From positions 1 to 30,000 of the forward strand of contig ADNK01002399.1 in NCBI GenBank assembly GCA_000320545.1: a stretch of 30,000 nt of DNA, read 5' to 3'. Of the stretch, positions 11,230-21,630 are shown one piece after another. Position numbers and translations under genes: made by a program. Source of the stretch: Bigelowiella natans CCMP2755 (Eukaryota > Cercozoa > Chlorarachniophyceae). The notes under the pieces were generated by a model. That model had not been told where the DNA came from and did no database searches. It saw only the letters and a list, made by a program, of their open reading frames with translations. Position 1 is the first letter of the stretch. Every line of letters begins with the position of its first letter.

Positions 11230-11418
11230 CATTTATATTTGGGCAGGCATTACAGAACTGCGTCTGGAAATCATCCATCGGACAGATATCCAACAGATCA
11301 GTGACATCGTAAGATGACCGCATCAGGGTAACCTAACAAGCCAATAGCAAATGTTTTCTGTTTATGCCTTCGGGCTGAATGATAACCCATAAACGTAAAG
11401 CAATAGACTCGTTAGCTA

Positions 11419-11457
<39 letters not shown>

Positions 11458-12544
11458 TTCTCTCATGAACCGTGCTCTTTGTCTCTCATATCCTATAAAA
11501 TACAAGCTCAATAGCAAACTACCGCCATATCCATAACAATTCTGTCTCTCGGGACGTTTAAAGGCCTGACAACGCACAACGGAGACGTACGATATGACGG
11601 TGAGCTGCGCTGGAGAATGATACGGCTGCTACTCTATCTTTCAAAGAATCGAGCACAGACAGCTTTCTTGGAACATCATCACTAACTTGAAAGCGATAGA
11701 TAGAAACTTGTTGTTCTGCGCGTGTGCTGGCTGACCTTGGAAGAGCCTTCGGTTCCCACGGAGCAGCGGCAATGCTCTCGGATGGATATGTAGCTTGAGC
11801 GATACCGACAAAAAGAAAGAAAAAGGAAAAACGAGGTTATTTCTGTGATTCGTCATCTGATAGCAACCGCTGCATTTGAAGATGTGCTAGTACATCGAGC
11901 TGAAAGGATTCTCCATTTCATGCAGTTGGAAAAAAAAAAATACATAGCATCTTGAGGAATGTATTTACACAATCGACGTCCCTCTAAACTCCAGACGAAA
12001 AGATCATCTCTGTTTTTCTTTGCTCGAGTAATAAACTAATACCAGAGAGGTATAATCCTAAGCTGGTAAGTCCGATGTTGTTCATAAAGCCGCGCCGTCT
12101 CCTTTCTGTGACGATCGACTCCGCTAGGTGTTTGGCATTGGTTGCGCGCGCAGCCGAACCCTCCTTTGTACATAAAACAAGGGAAAATCGCGCTTACTTC
12201 GGCTGCACAAGCAACGTCAATCTAGGTGTTATCAGCACGGTATAGGAGAGGAGTTAACCGGCTGTTGAGCTCTAGCGAAAACCGAGCGTCTGCCGTGAAA
12301 CAACGCAGTACAGCAGACAAAAAGAATGTCACCCATATGCCCTGCGTGTAAACTGTATAACCCCCGCCAGTGGATTCGCGGGGTTTGGCACGCCATCGTA
12401 GGTCGCTATTCGCAAGTTTCAATGTAAATTTCATTTTGTTTCCTACCTGAGACGCAAGACCGGCTTGGCGCACAGAGGTGCGGCGGAGAGCAGCAAAAGC
12501 GACGAAAGCAAGAACACCGCCCTCAACATAGCACTGGCGGCCAT
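9872..12544 (-). CDS. Conserved protein of plant/algal type with signal peptide plus transit-like leader (putative plastid protein), 11 exons
   Basis: Minus-strand exons: 12544-12447, 12289-12259, 12163-12043, 11793-11736, 11625-11523, 11332-11254, 11082-11015, 10659-10592, 10568-10515, 10228-10189 and 10009 to about 9919 (read-through to a TAA at 9872-9874 gives 285 aa). The first 26 residues form a signal peptide: a Leu-rich core ending in SAAPLCA. A stretch rich in Arg, Ser and Ala without acidic residues follows, as in bipartite presequences of secondary plastids. The body has RDRIVMDMAVTLMRSSYDV, PMDDFQTQFY, GDLSDPQYFDFISYVQ, KVFEEAQG and LIVRDPKL. From memory this pattern resembles a family of unknown function in photosynthetic eukaryotes; I cannot name it. 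The motifs run over introns, which supports the joins from exon 5 on. Exons 2-4, 9 and 10 are weaker. The last exon either reads into a Ser/Arg repeat or splices at a GTAGTAG donor. Confidence 0.7.
9876..9919. repeat. (TTC)n(TAC)n tract at the 3' end of the plastid-type gene
   Basis: On the minus strand it reads AGT repeats, then AGA repeats, then a TAA at 9872-9874. It either encodes a Ser/Arg tail or begins an intron with GTAGTAG. Confidence 0.75.
10052..10101. repeat. (TA)n tract in an intron of the plastid-type gene
   Basis: A nearly pure TA run of about 48 bases between two well supported exons (10189-10228 and 9919-10009). Comparable AT runs lie at 11189-11226, 11421-11455, 16511-16552, 22393-22430 and 22808-22844. 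Confidence 0.8.
10450..10526. repeat. (TTC)n, poly-C and (GT)n composite tract
   Basis: A TTC run at about 10450-10483 is followed by CTC/TTC-rich bases, a C run to 10502 and a GT run to 10526. On the minus strand the GT run is the ACACAC end of an exon of the plastid-type gene, so the repeat may add His/Thr codons there. Confidence 0.7.
10746..10768. repeat. Poly-C tract (23 bases)
   Basis: A homopolymer of C at 10746-10768, inside an intron of the minus-strand gene. Similar C or G runs lie at 960-975, 6274-6287, 8118-8133 and 8599-8611. Length may be affected by sequencing error. Confidence 0.75.
11152..11226. repeat. (CA)n followed by (AT)n composite microsatellite
   Basis: A CA run at 11152-11180, a short ATGTAT bridge and an AT run to 11226. 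It sits in the intron between the exons 11082-11015 and 11332-11254 of the minus-strand gene. Confidence 0.8.
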
Positions 12545-13081
12545 TGCCCTGACAGCTCCTTTAGGCTATAGGTCTAGTCTGGTCAAGGCTTGCGAAGTGC
12601 AATGGCTACGTGGCTACCACGGGGGAAGGGGGGTGGCCGAGTTGTTGCGAGTTGTTTTCCGAAAATATGTGTTCAAGAGAACATTTTAACCGAGAAACAT
12701 CCGAAATTTAACCTAACTGTAAAAATGCCTAAAAAAAATTAAAAAAACAAAATTTTGACGGCGACACAGCTGAAATAACGGAAATGCCTGAAAGGATCGA
12801 TACTCTCCTAGAAAAATACGCCGAAAACATGCGAAAATCGCTTTGCCCCGCTGTTAAAATCTACCTGCGACAGAAAAAATCCTTTGTCGCATCTTCCCTT
12901 ACATCATCAATCAACCGTTTTTTTAGGAAATGTTCGGCCTGTTGTTCTTTCGAGGTGTTCGCGTGTTTGAATTCAAATTTCGGAACATGCTGCAACGCCA
13001 TCCCCGATCGCTCGTAGCCTTTCTTCTCCTCGTCTCTTCGCACGGTTTCCGTCGCAGGAGGAGGTTGTCTCTTCATCTACC
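12545..13081. promoter_or_regulatory. Divergent intergenic region between the plastid-type gene and the 617-aa gene
   Basis: The 537 bases lie between two start codons facing away from each other (12544 minus, 13082 plus), so both promoters are expected here. An A/T-rich part at 12710-12770 has A runs. Short open frames (12784-13017, 12930-13130) overlap in several phases and do not join to the downstream exons; I treat the stretch as non-coding. Confidence 0.45.
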
Positions 13082-15045
13082 ATGGATTTTGATTCTGCGA
13101 TTGAGGAGGGGAAGTGAAGAGAACGAGTGACCGGAACGAAGAGATTAAAGTTATTTTTGTTTTTTCTTCAGCACGTTCAACGGTACTCTGGAGGCTTCAA
13201 CATCGGGCTGGCCTTTATTCACCTACGTTGCAGATGGTATGTATGCACGCCTCGAGATTCATGTAATCATGTACAAAGTTTCTAATGTGCGAGCTTGCAC
13301 GCGAAACTCGTGTCCCCACAAGAACACAAACTAACTTAGTCTGACTAACAGACATCACCAAGGCCTTCTGCGACCGGATGATCAAATACGTGAAATCGGA
13401 TGGCTCTGCGCACTGTCACAGCAAAAAAATTGTAATCCCCACCGTAGACGCCGAGCTCAAGAAGTTTGCTTCAGGCTACACGAGCACCTCCCAGGAGTGC
13501 TATACCCATCTAAATACCTTCGTTTGCAGCGAGCTATCCGACGAAAAAAATAAAAAATGCCTGTCTTACCTGCCTAGTTTTCTCCTGGCTTTGGATGTTG
13601 CTCACCCTTTCGATCCGAAGAAGATGAAATGCAGTCGAAACTGGAGCCCGGATTCCCCCCCCAGCCTCAACATCTTGCGTGCTTCCCAGTTTGCGAGCCA
13701 CTTCGGGGCTGTGGAGATGCTGAAGATGCAGAGGACAATCACGACACCTTTCACTGTGGAGAAGAGCGCGTATCGTCCGGACTTTGAAAAGGCGTGCGAT
13801 TTTGGCGAAGAGGCCGTGACCGCGCGTGCTGTGGTGAAGAACGTTGACACGATGGTGATTTTCAGCACAGAAGACTCATAAACGCACGCACAATCATACT
13901 CATTCAACGACTACGATGACGATGATGAAGATGGTGATGCTTTTCTACAGAATATGGAAATGGACCCGAGTACATGCCTGCCTGACCTGTGATAAGATGC
14001 GCCTTTTCCTCTGAACTGAATTGTTCTTTCCTTATTTGCACCGTCACCATCAGGTGGATCTCTATCGTAACAAGATTCGGCTGTTTCGAAAAACCTTCCA
14101 GAGCATAATTCCGCAGCTCGTCGAAGGGAGAACATCCGATCTCAATGCAACAAACACGAAGGTGCGGGGTGTGCCGAAGTACTTTCCGCTGATACCTGCA
14201 GTGTTTCTCAATGTGTGTATTGAAAATAATGGCTCTCCTGTTGTGCAGGTAAGCCTCCCTTTGAAGACAGCGTTGACCTCGGTGGCAGTCGCAACACTTG
14301 CGGGAGCTTCTCTTATTCCACCTGTTGGCGCTGTTGTGCTAGGTCTAGGAATCTTCTCTCTAGCCCACGGAGGATGGGCCTACTACCGCTCTCCCATGCG
14401 AAATCTAAGGGGGAAAGCTGCCAATGTGCAATTATGGTTCAAAACTCAAACCAAAGCGCTGCAACTAAGCTTTCTGCCGGATAAAAGGCCGAAGAACCAA
14501 TCCTCAGTGGAGATCGTCACTCCTGATGACGTAGCGGTATTTCTCGAGAAAATGACAACCGCTGCAGAGGCCGCACGACAGTGGTAAGACTGTGATCAAA
14601 ACCGAATGAGGAGGGCGGCTCACGATTCACTCGCACCGTGGGATGTTGTCGAAACTCAGAGAAATGAATGTCATATTTCAGGGTGAAGACGCACAAGAGC
14701 GAGAATAGACAGTGCAGAGATCAAGCGTTTCGTCATCCTCCATTCGAGCCTGATCACGTGGACGACCGCACTTATCACAATGAGTGCTATGATTGTAGAG
14801 ACAGCGCAAAAAAGCTCTCAAATAAGGTCACTTACCATTGTCGTTGATTCGTTGACAACATCATCATCATTATCATCATCATCATCATCATCGTTCGGTA
14901 TCATTCACGATCATATTCTGATATGTGTCCTTTGGAGCTTATGACATGAATCGTCGAGGCCTTTCCTCAAATTTTATTCGCAGTCCTTTAGAACCAAAAA
15001 TTACTGTTTGCTCTGGACAATTTTTCTTTCAGATTGGAGGAAAAA

Positions 15046-15079
<34 letters not shown>

Positions 15080-16207
15080 TTACATAATCACTAACATGTT
15101 CTATGGCCATATTCTGATGTGCGTCATTTTGTTGACATTAGGTGGCGCAGCTGATCTATTGGTATAGCATGAAACTTCACGAAATCAAGGTCATGCTGAT
15201 GAATCTTATGGCTGACGTGATCTACCAAAGCCATGAGAAATCTAAGATGGAACGATTGCTGGATGGATTCAACGTGGCCATGAGTTTGGGAAGCGTAGTT
15301 ATTGGAGGCGTTGACGGCGTTATGCATATGGACAAGATCATCGGTTCTTTCAATGATGGCTTGTATTCAGCTGATACGTCAGGAGACCTAGCAGTGAGTC
15401 AATAATTGAGTTCTCCTTTTCAAAACCAACGCGGTTTCCACGACACTTTCCTCCTACGTCTCTAAAAATGCTTATAAGGGCGATGATAGATACTATATGT
15501 ATATATCGTTCGTGAATCTCATCACTACTTCTCTTGTCATGTTACCTGTAATAAAAACAGGCGGTGGCAAACATTGGAAACGGGGTGGGAGACGTTGCCA
15601 ATGCTAGCCGAAAGGTCGCTACAGGCGCCTACGAAGCATACGTTATGAAGTGGATGGTGGAGGACGAAATAGCTCGCGGACAAAACAAGCAACGAAGAGG
15701 CGGAGACAATGAGAGGATCCGTAGGCTTCCAACCAGCGCTTTCAAGAAAATGGACACGCTTGTTGACGGCCAGGTGATGAGGCATAATCGCTAGATATTT
15801 GATGGGAATGAACCACGAAAAATATTTAAAAAACAACAACAAATTACTCGGAAGGTGCTGTTTTCTTCGAATTTATGATTTTTAATCTGGCACTAAACAA
15901 AGTATCCTTTGATGTAAGAGCTTGTGAAAATGCTTCCCAGACATTGAACTGTAGAGATGTAACCGATGATTGCCCTTACACCCTCTGCCATGCCCGTGCG
16001 AGAAGCCATAATTTCGCATCCTCGCGCTCCGTGTGTGCGCCCCTCATGCCAGCAACACTTTCATTCACTCAGGAAAATGTCGAAGACTTAAAGGATAAAA
16101 TTATCAGCAACATGGCGGAGGCTTATGTTCAGCAGGTAGCTCCACGGGGGGCGGCAGCATCGAAAGTGAAATTTAAAGAGTTGGAAGTGCCCGATTCGAT
16201 CAAGTAG
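13082..16207 (+). CDS. Unrecognised 617-aa protein with a hydrophobic hairpin-like segment, eight exons
   Basis: Exons 13082-13113, 13172-13236, 13352-13833, 14054-14583, 14682-14826, 15142-15393, 15561-15773 and 16073-16207 join in phase with GT-AG introns of 58-315 nt; the stop is TAG at 16205. The ATG has a good context (CTACCATGG). The third exon could instead end further right (for example before 13852), so about residue 193 is uncertain. The N-terminal third is soluble and Cys-containing. At about residues 245-285 lies a 35-residue hydrophobic, Gly/Ala-rich stretch with a central IPPVG turn, flanked by basic residues, which could be one long or two short membrane helices. The C-terminal half is helical with a second Gly-rich amphipathic region (SLGSVVIGGVDG and GNGVGDVANASR) and a basic tail. 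No signal peptide and no named family. The architecture recalls alpha-helical membrane-inserting proteins, but that is a guess. Confidence 0.72.
14860..15080. repeat. (ATC)n and (ATT)n tracts in one intron of the 617-aa gene
   Basis: An ATC run at 14860-14893 and an ATT run at 15046-15080 lie in the same intron (14827-15141). Neither touches a splice site. Confidence 0.8.
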
Positions 16208-16508
16208 TGTCACTATGGCAAACGCAATCATGTCTGCATGCATTAGCAAGATGGAATGCAGCTCATTCATTCATCACATTCATCTCATGCCATGTTGAAC
16301 ATACATGCGCAGTGTTGCCAATCGTATCATGAATTGAAGCTAATGCAAATGCTAAATGCATGAATTCAAAAAATTGGTCAGATGAATAAGAAACTTGGCG
16401 CATCAATCAATAATCAAGTCATCAAGTGGCCGCTCACTATGCACGCTTGTGCGTAACAATGTGGACTATTTGAGACCGTGCAATGTGTCTTGATTATAGA
16501 CATGTAAT

Positions 16509-16552
<44 letters not shown>

Positions 16553-17712
16553 GCTATTACTGTGTCTTATTGAATTTGCATTGTTCATCCATCAATCCAC
16601 GATGGCATGTGTCGTCGACAAGCGACTGTCTAGCCGCCGATGTGGCTGCAACGCCACGGCGTCAGCTGCTCTGATTTTGCTGAAAGAAAGCAAACAAACA
16701 AATGAACGCGATGAAGAACTACATCAGCATTGAAAGTTTTTCAATGGACAATGAACACAGAACAAAGCATTGACACAAAACTGCATGAGCTCCAAGCGAA
16801 CAAGCTGGCAAGCTTCCAAGGAACGAATCGCCGAACAAAAGGGTTTCCGAAAAACGAGCAAGGTGCGTCACCACCTTCATTTTTTCTGGGAGAACAATGT
16901 ACAAATGAATGAAACAAGCACAGTTTTGTCCAAAAAATTCATGATGTTTCACATGTTGGGGGTTAGATCTAGTTGGAGCGTTTCTTTGTTTGTGTCCACT
17001 GCACCGTTTCTCAAAAACCGCGATGAAACGCATCAGTCGCCAGGGCTGTGCGCAAAACGGTTCCCAAAGAATGAAATTGGCCCCATTTTTTGCAAGGAAA
17101 CAGGGAGCAGTGGACAAATTTGTGGCTCAACGGCAGGATTTTTTTTTTCCAGAAGAACGTTTTGTGAAGAGCATTTGTCAGGGGCTGGGCCTTGGGCGTT
17201 TCTTCGTTTGTGTAACTGCGGGATGATCAACGGCAAAACTTCCCGGAAAGTGTGCCGTTTTGGTGGGCATTTCATCGGAGCTGCCTGCATCACAGCTCTA
17301 AGCGCCATTCGTCACTCACAAAACGGGAACTGGGGCTTGGTCGTTTCTTCGAATGTGTAACTGCAAAAATGATCAACGGCAAAACTTCGCAGAAACCCTG
17401 CCATTCGAATGGATTTTTGGCTAGAAAGCGCACGCATTTCAGCTCTAAGCGCGATTGCCGCCGCGAAGATACGTGTTTCTCCCGACAACAAAGTGACCAA
17501 GCTTAACGCACAAATCAAACATGCCAGTAGGAAATTTTGCCGAGAAACCGCGAATTCTTCGTTGTCGCTCATAGAAAATGCCTAAGACTTTCTCCTCTCT
17601 CGGATGCCTCACGCCCTCTTCGGAGCCAGAAGAAACTCGCATCTAGCAAGAACGTTCTGCTCGTGGCTTTTCCTGAGGCCGGTCAGGGCAGAGGCCACAA
17701 TTCGAACCAGCT
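16208..17712. other. Spacer before the jacalin/ABC gene; repeats but no convincing gene
   Basis: Contains an AT run at 16511-16552 and the degenerate tandem repeat listed separately. Open frames of up to 196 codons (16770-17360) exist in several overlapping phases on both strands, with no domain and no usable splice sites, and they run through the repeat. The last 200 bases should hold the ABC gene promoter and 5' UTR; no TATA box was recognised. Confidence 0.5.
17185..17475. repeat. Degenerate direct repeat, two copies with a 145-bp period
   Basis: Copy 1 starts at about 17185 and copy 2 at about 17330. Shared words are GTTTCTTCG, TGTGTAACTGC, ATGATCAACGGCAAAACTTC and CAGCTCTAAGCGC, all spaced by about 145. 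A partial third copy of the first element (CGTTTCTTTGTTTGTGT) is at 16979-16996. Copies differ by substitutions and small indels. Function unknown; it may be an old local duplication or the remains of an element. Confidence 0.75.
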
Positions 17713-19418
17713 ATGGTCGCCTCTTCGATCACTAACGAGACTGACGTGAAGGATGTCGTTCGCGTGAGGCAGCGAAAAAGGCACGCTCGTATCGTGCGAA
17801 TTCAGATAAAGAAAGGCTGGGCTCTGGATCAGATCAAGCTGACCTACGACGACGGAAACACTGCGATTCACGGATGCGATGGCGGAAAGTTGGACCCTCG
17901 GATTCTACGCCTGGCTAAAGGCGAGTGCATTGTGGAAGTGGCGCATGAAAAGTTCCAAAATCTTCGGTATGCAGGCGCTGGGATCGAGTTTACAACCAAC
18001 CTCGGCAGGACTGTCAAGTATTATGCGAAGGTAAGACGTTTCCCATGCATTTCGTTTCTTCTTTTATTTCTTTCCTTCTCTTGGCTGCTCTCAATTCGTG
18101 CTTGTGTGCTTGCTTTGGCTCACTTCTATTGGTCTAACTGTTTGGCTTCGTTCTGGTCTAAATCCCTAACCAGTGCGCTTGCCGGCTGTCTGGAGACATC
18201 GTTCGAATGAAGGCTCAGCCTGGGAATCAAATTTACGGGCTCGACATACAAGAGGGAGTGCTTTGCGGTATCTTACAGCAGCGAGCACCTAGCTTGAAAA
18301 ATGTAGGCAGACCTGCCTGCTTGGACGCCTGGTGGGTCGTTTCCTCATTTGATGCTAAGGAGGAGCAAGACGGTGATAAAAATGGCGGCAAACGTACGAA
18401 TGTCACGCACAAGCACTTTTTTGATAGCGGGAAAGCTAGGACCGCGATGAAAGCAGCTTCCTTGCGCGCAGGCAAAAAGACAGGGAGGGCAGCTGTGCTC
18501 ATAGATGCCAAGGCCTACAAGGTCGTATGGAAGGTAGGAGACCCTTCCAGCGTGGAGCAATGCGTTATCGATGCTGAGGAAAACGGCTGGTGCTTTGCCA
18601 AGCTGTCAGAGAAGCCGACGATGTTTGCGACGATGAAGATGCTGATGGTTTTGTTGGTGAATCTCAATGAGTACGGGGATGTCCGCAGGGACTTGCTGAA
18701 CATGCTCTTTGTGCTGCTCTGCCTCCTTGCGCGGAACGTTTTAAAAGTCAATGCTGCTGTGCTCAGAGGACAGGTGATGACGATTTTCGATCGGCAGAAC
18801 CTGGTTGAAGTGCGGTCAAACTGGATGGTCCGGAGCACTTGCAGCGCGCTGTCTCTCTCATGCGATGATGCCTCGTACCAACGGCCGACTCTCATGGCCC
18901 TCCTCACAGCCTTCCTCGTGGCTAAGATGATGGAAAGGCTGATGTTCGCGCTCGATGTGTACGTTCACCACAACGCTTGCGATCGAAAGCATCAAGAGCT
19001 CCATATGTTGTCATTCAGGGTCATCCTGGGACTTGACCAATCGTACTTTGACGTTCACTCCAAGAACGACATAATATCCGCTTCCCGTCCTCACGGGCTC
19101 AACGACCTAATCACGTGGCTTGGGCCTCGTTTATTCACCGGATTCATCGAAATGATCTCGACTGCGGCGATGATGTTTGCAATCAGCCCACTCACGACGC
19201 TCATCGTCCTCATTGGCTATTTCGTCATCCATTTCGCGGCCTTAAAACCATTGGAAACGTATCAAAAGAAGGTGGGAAAGCAGCAGCGGAAGAGGGAGAG
19301 GCGCGCAGAGTTGATTCAGGTACACGTGGATCGAAACCATACCGTCACAAACTTTCTAACCTCTTATTTCTATCCGAGCGTCTCTTTCGAGTGTGATTGC
19401 AGGTTTTCTCTCATCGCT

Positions 19419-19484
<66 letters not shown>

Positions 19485-20953
19485 TCTAATGTCTCTCACT
19501 GCTGCTATTGCTGTTGTCATACGAAAGGGTGAAGGAGTAAGCATGACCGACACCATGAGGCTTTTCAGCCAAGAGAAGTTCCACATCAGTGAATACTGCA
19601 AGGCTCGCGAAGACGTCAAGAAGGGCATTGACCTCGTCGTCAAATGCCGTGTCGCCAAAGAGTAAGTACACAACATCCACAGCCCGCGGTCCATAATCAC
19701 TACTATGCGTATAAGCGAAGATAGGACTGCAACCGAGAAACGCATAGCCAGAGCGCATCGAAACATGCTCGAGGCACTCATTGATCCATCTATTTTGACG
19801 GGGTAGGTACATCCAAGGCACCTTCGAATCCGTGTTAACCGTAGCGGTGCTCAGCTTCCTCGTTCTTGGTTTCAACGACAACGGCAACGACGCCAAAGGA
19901 GGGGGAGAAGGAGGAGCTGCAGCAGCAGTGCAGATGCTCAGCTCTGGGTCCCTTGCAGGCTTCTTGATTCTCTTCGGAAACCTCCAAGAGCACATCAATC
20001 ACACTACCTGGGTGTACGAGCACGCCTTCCGCCAGCTCCCCGACGTCGAGCGGTTTGTGGACCTGCTCAAGGCCGAGCCCAAAGTCGTCAGCGGGCGGAA
20101 ACAGATCTCCTTTTCCAAAACCAATCACGACGGGGCCGCAGCAGCGGAGGTCGCCGACGGGGAGATCGAGTTCAAAAACGTGACCTTCCGCTACCCAGCG
20201 CGGCCAGGCCAAGCGGTGCTCAAGGGGCTCAACCTGCGGTTCCAACCCAGAAAGATCACGGCAATCGTCGGGGAGTCCGGCGCAGGCAAGTCTACAATCG
20301 CCAAGCTGCTGATGCGTGTGTACGATCCCTGCGACGGAGCGGTGTCCATCGACGGGGTTGACTTTCGAGAGATTGATCTAGAGAGTCTCCACAACGTCAT
20401 CAGCATCGTCAATCAGAACCCGACTCTCTTTGACCGCTCGCTGCTCATGAACATAAAGTATGGCTCTCCAGTAGAGCCTGCTGTAGCGGCGAGGGGCGGG
20501 AACTCTGAAGAGACGGGGGAAGGGGCCTCAGCGAGTGCATCGTCAGTGAGCATCGAGCAAGCCGTTCGAATGTCCAACTGCGAGTTCATCAATCGATTTC
20601 ACGGCGGTCTGAGGACCGCAGCAGGTGCTCTTGGCAAACAGCTTTCCGGAGGGCAGAAGCAGCGAATCGCCATCGCTCGAGCTGCAATGCGCGACCCGAG
20701 GGTTCTCATTCTCGACGAGGCCACGTCGGCGTTGGACACGAAGAACGAGCAAGTTGTCCAAGCGGCGCTTGAGAAGCTAATGAAGGGTCGGACGATCATC
20801 ATCATCGCACACCGACTTAGCACGATTAAAAACGCACATGAGATCGTGTGCATGAGAGACGGGCGCGTGGCTGAGCAGGGAACCCATGACGAGCTGATGA
20901 AGCAGAAGGGGCATTACTACGGTCTCATTAGAAGACAGGTATTTTCGAAATAA
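17713..20953 (+). CDS. Half-size ABC transporter (ABCB type) with N-terminal jacalin-like domain, 914 aa, four exons
   Basis: Exons 17713-18030, 18174-19319, 19528-19661 and 19807-20953 join in phase. Residues about 20-145 look like a jacalin-type beta-prism: DQIKLTYDDG, a GG pair, LAKGECIVEV, IEFTTNLGR and GNQIYGLDIQEG, the last part from exon 2. After a charged linker come hydrophobic segments at about 255-300, 340-370 and 425-460; an intracellular-loop motif DQSYFD near 394-399; and a helix with MRLFSQEKF in exon 3. This order is typical of ABCB exporter membrane domains, with fewer clear helices than the usual six. The C-terminal nucleotide-binding domain is intact: Walker A GESGAGKST (688-696), Q-loop Q736, signature LSGGQ (812-816), Walker B VLILDE (832-837), H-loop H868. 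It should be an active ATPase, presumably as a dimer. The substrate is unknown; the lectin-like part might bind glycans. No signal peptide, so the domain probably faces the cytosol. Confidence 0.9.
19421..19478. repeat. (CT)n(CA)n composite inside an ABC gene intron
   Basis: CT at 19421-19454 followed by CA at 19455-19477, inside the intron 19320-19527 and about 50 nt upstream of the acceptor. On the coding strand the CT run supplies a long pyrimidine tract. Confidence 0.85.
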
Positions 20954-21630
20954 AACGACGTCAATATATGCTATATGTTTGTTCGTCGCCTGCTAGCGCG
21001 CTCATATAATATTACTTTTCAACGCAAATAATTTGTATATAAACTCACGCACGACAATGCTAGTCTTGACAATGTATGGTATGCATAGTGGCGAGAATGT
21101 GTACAAATCAGGCTAGCAGGGCATTGACTGAGCTGAATACATGTGTGCCTTATATAAGACCGCTTGTTATGGCTTGTATGATCATAATAACAGATACTAA
21201 GTAGTATTGAATAATATGTGTTGCAATGCGCGCTCTACATGTGTTCGTATGTACTACTTCATTCCAAAGAGGCTGCCTTTGCTACTTATATTCATGCAGC
21301 TTAACAGGCCTTTAGCACTAGCATATAGTTTCATGCAGATGTCTAAATGTACAAATATGAACAATGGTGGTGATACTCACGTACACACGCACATCGTGCA
21401 TGTATTGTTGCATGGTAAAATATCGTCTGCCTTGCTAAGATGCTTCTGCTACATTCACATGCATGGTCGGAATTTCTTCTCACACTCGCAGATTTGGTAC
21501 TGGTTTGACACTGCCGGCACCTGCACATTATGCATTAGCACTCCCTCCACACAGCTACAAATACATTGTTGTATGTTGTACATGCACTGCTGTGCTCTAA
21601 TGCATGCCAGAGCCAATTAACGGCGCTACG
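20954..21630. other. Convergent spacer between the ABC gene and the glutaredoxin gene
   Basis: The two genes end towards each other (stops at 20951-20953 plus and 21631-21633 minus), so both 3' UTRs fall here. The sequence is A/T-rich with scattered CATG and GCA words. An open frame at 21207-21620 has no domain and no supporting splice sites. Nothing further was recognised. Confidence 0.5.

Noticed and set aside
11240-11310. Plus-strand exon candidate bounded by GGGCAG and GTAAGA
   Set aside because: The opposite strand gives RSSYDV and PMDDFQTQFY, which join in phase to neighbouring exons of the plastid-type gene; I preferred the minus strand.
13602-13907. Minus-strand open frame of 101 codons
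   Set aside because: Shadow of the third exon of the 617-aa plus-strand gene, which chains in phase to seven other exons.
14243-14583. Strong-looking donor CAG|GTAAGC inside the fourth exon of the 617-aa gene
   Set aside because: The frame stays open beyond it with good coding character and joins in phase to the next exon; kept only as a possible alternative splice.
16770-17360. Plus-strand open frame of 196 codons
   Set aside because: It runs through a degenerate tandem repeat, competes with other open frames, and has no recognisable domain.
19356-19781. Minus-strand open frame of 141 codons
   Set aside because: It runs through the (CT)n(CA)n microsatellite and lies antisense to ABC transporter exons.
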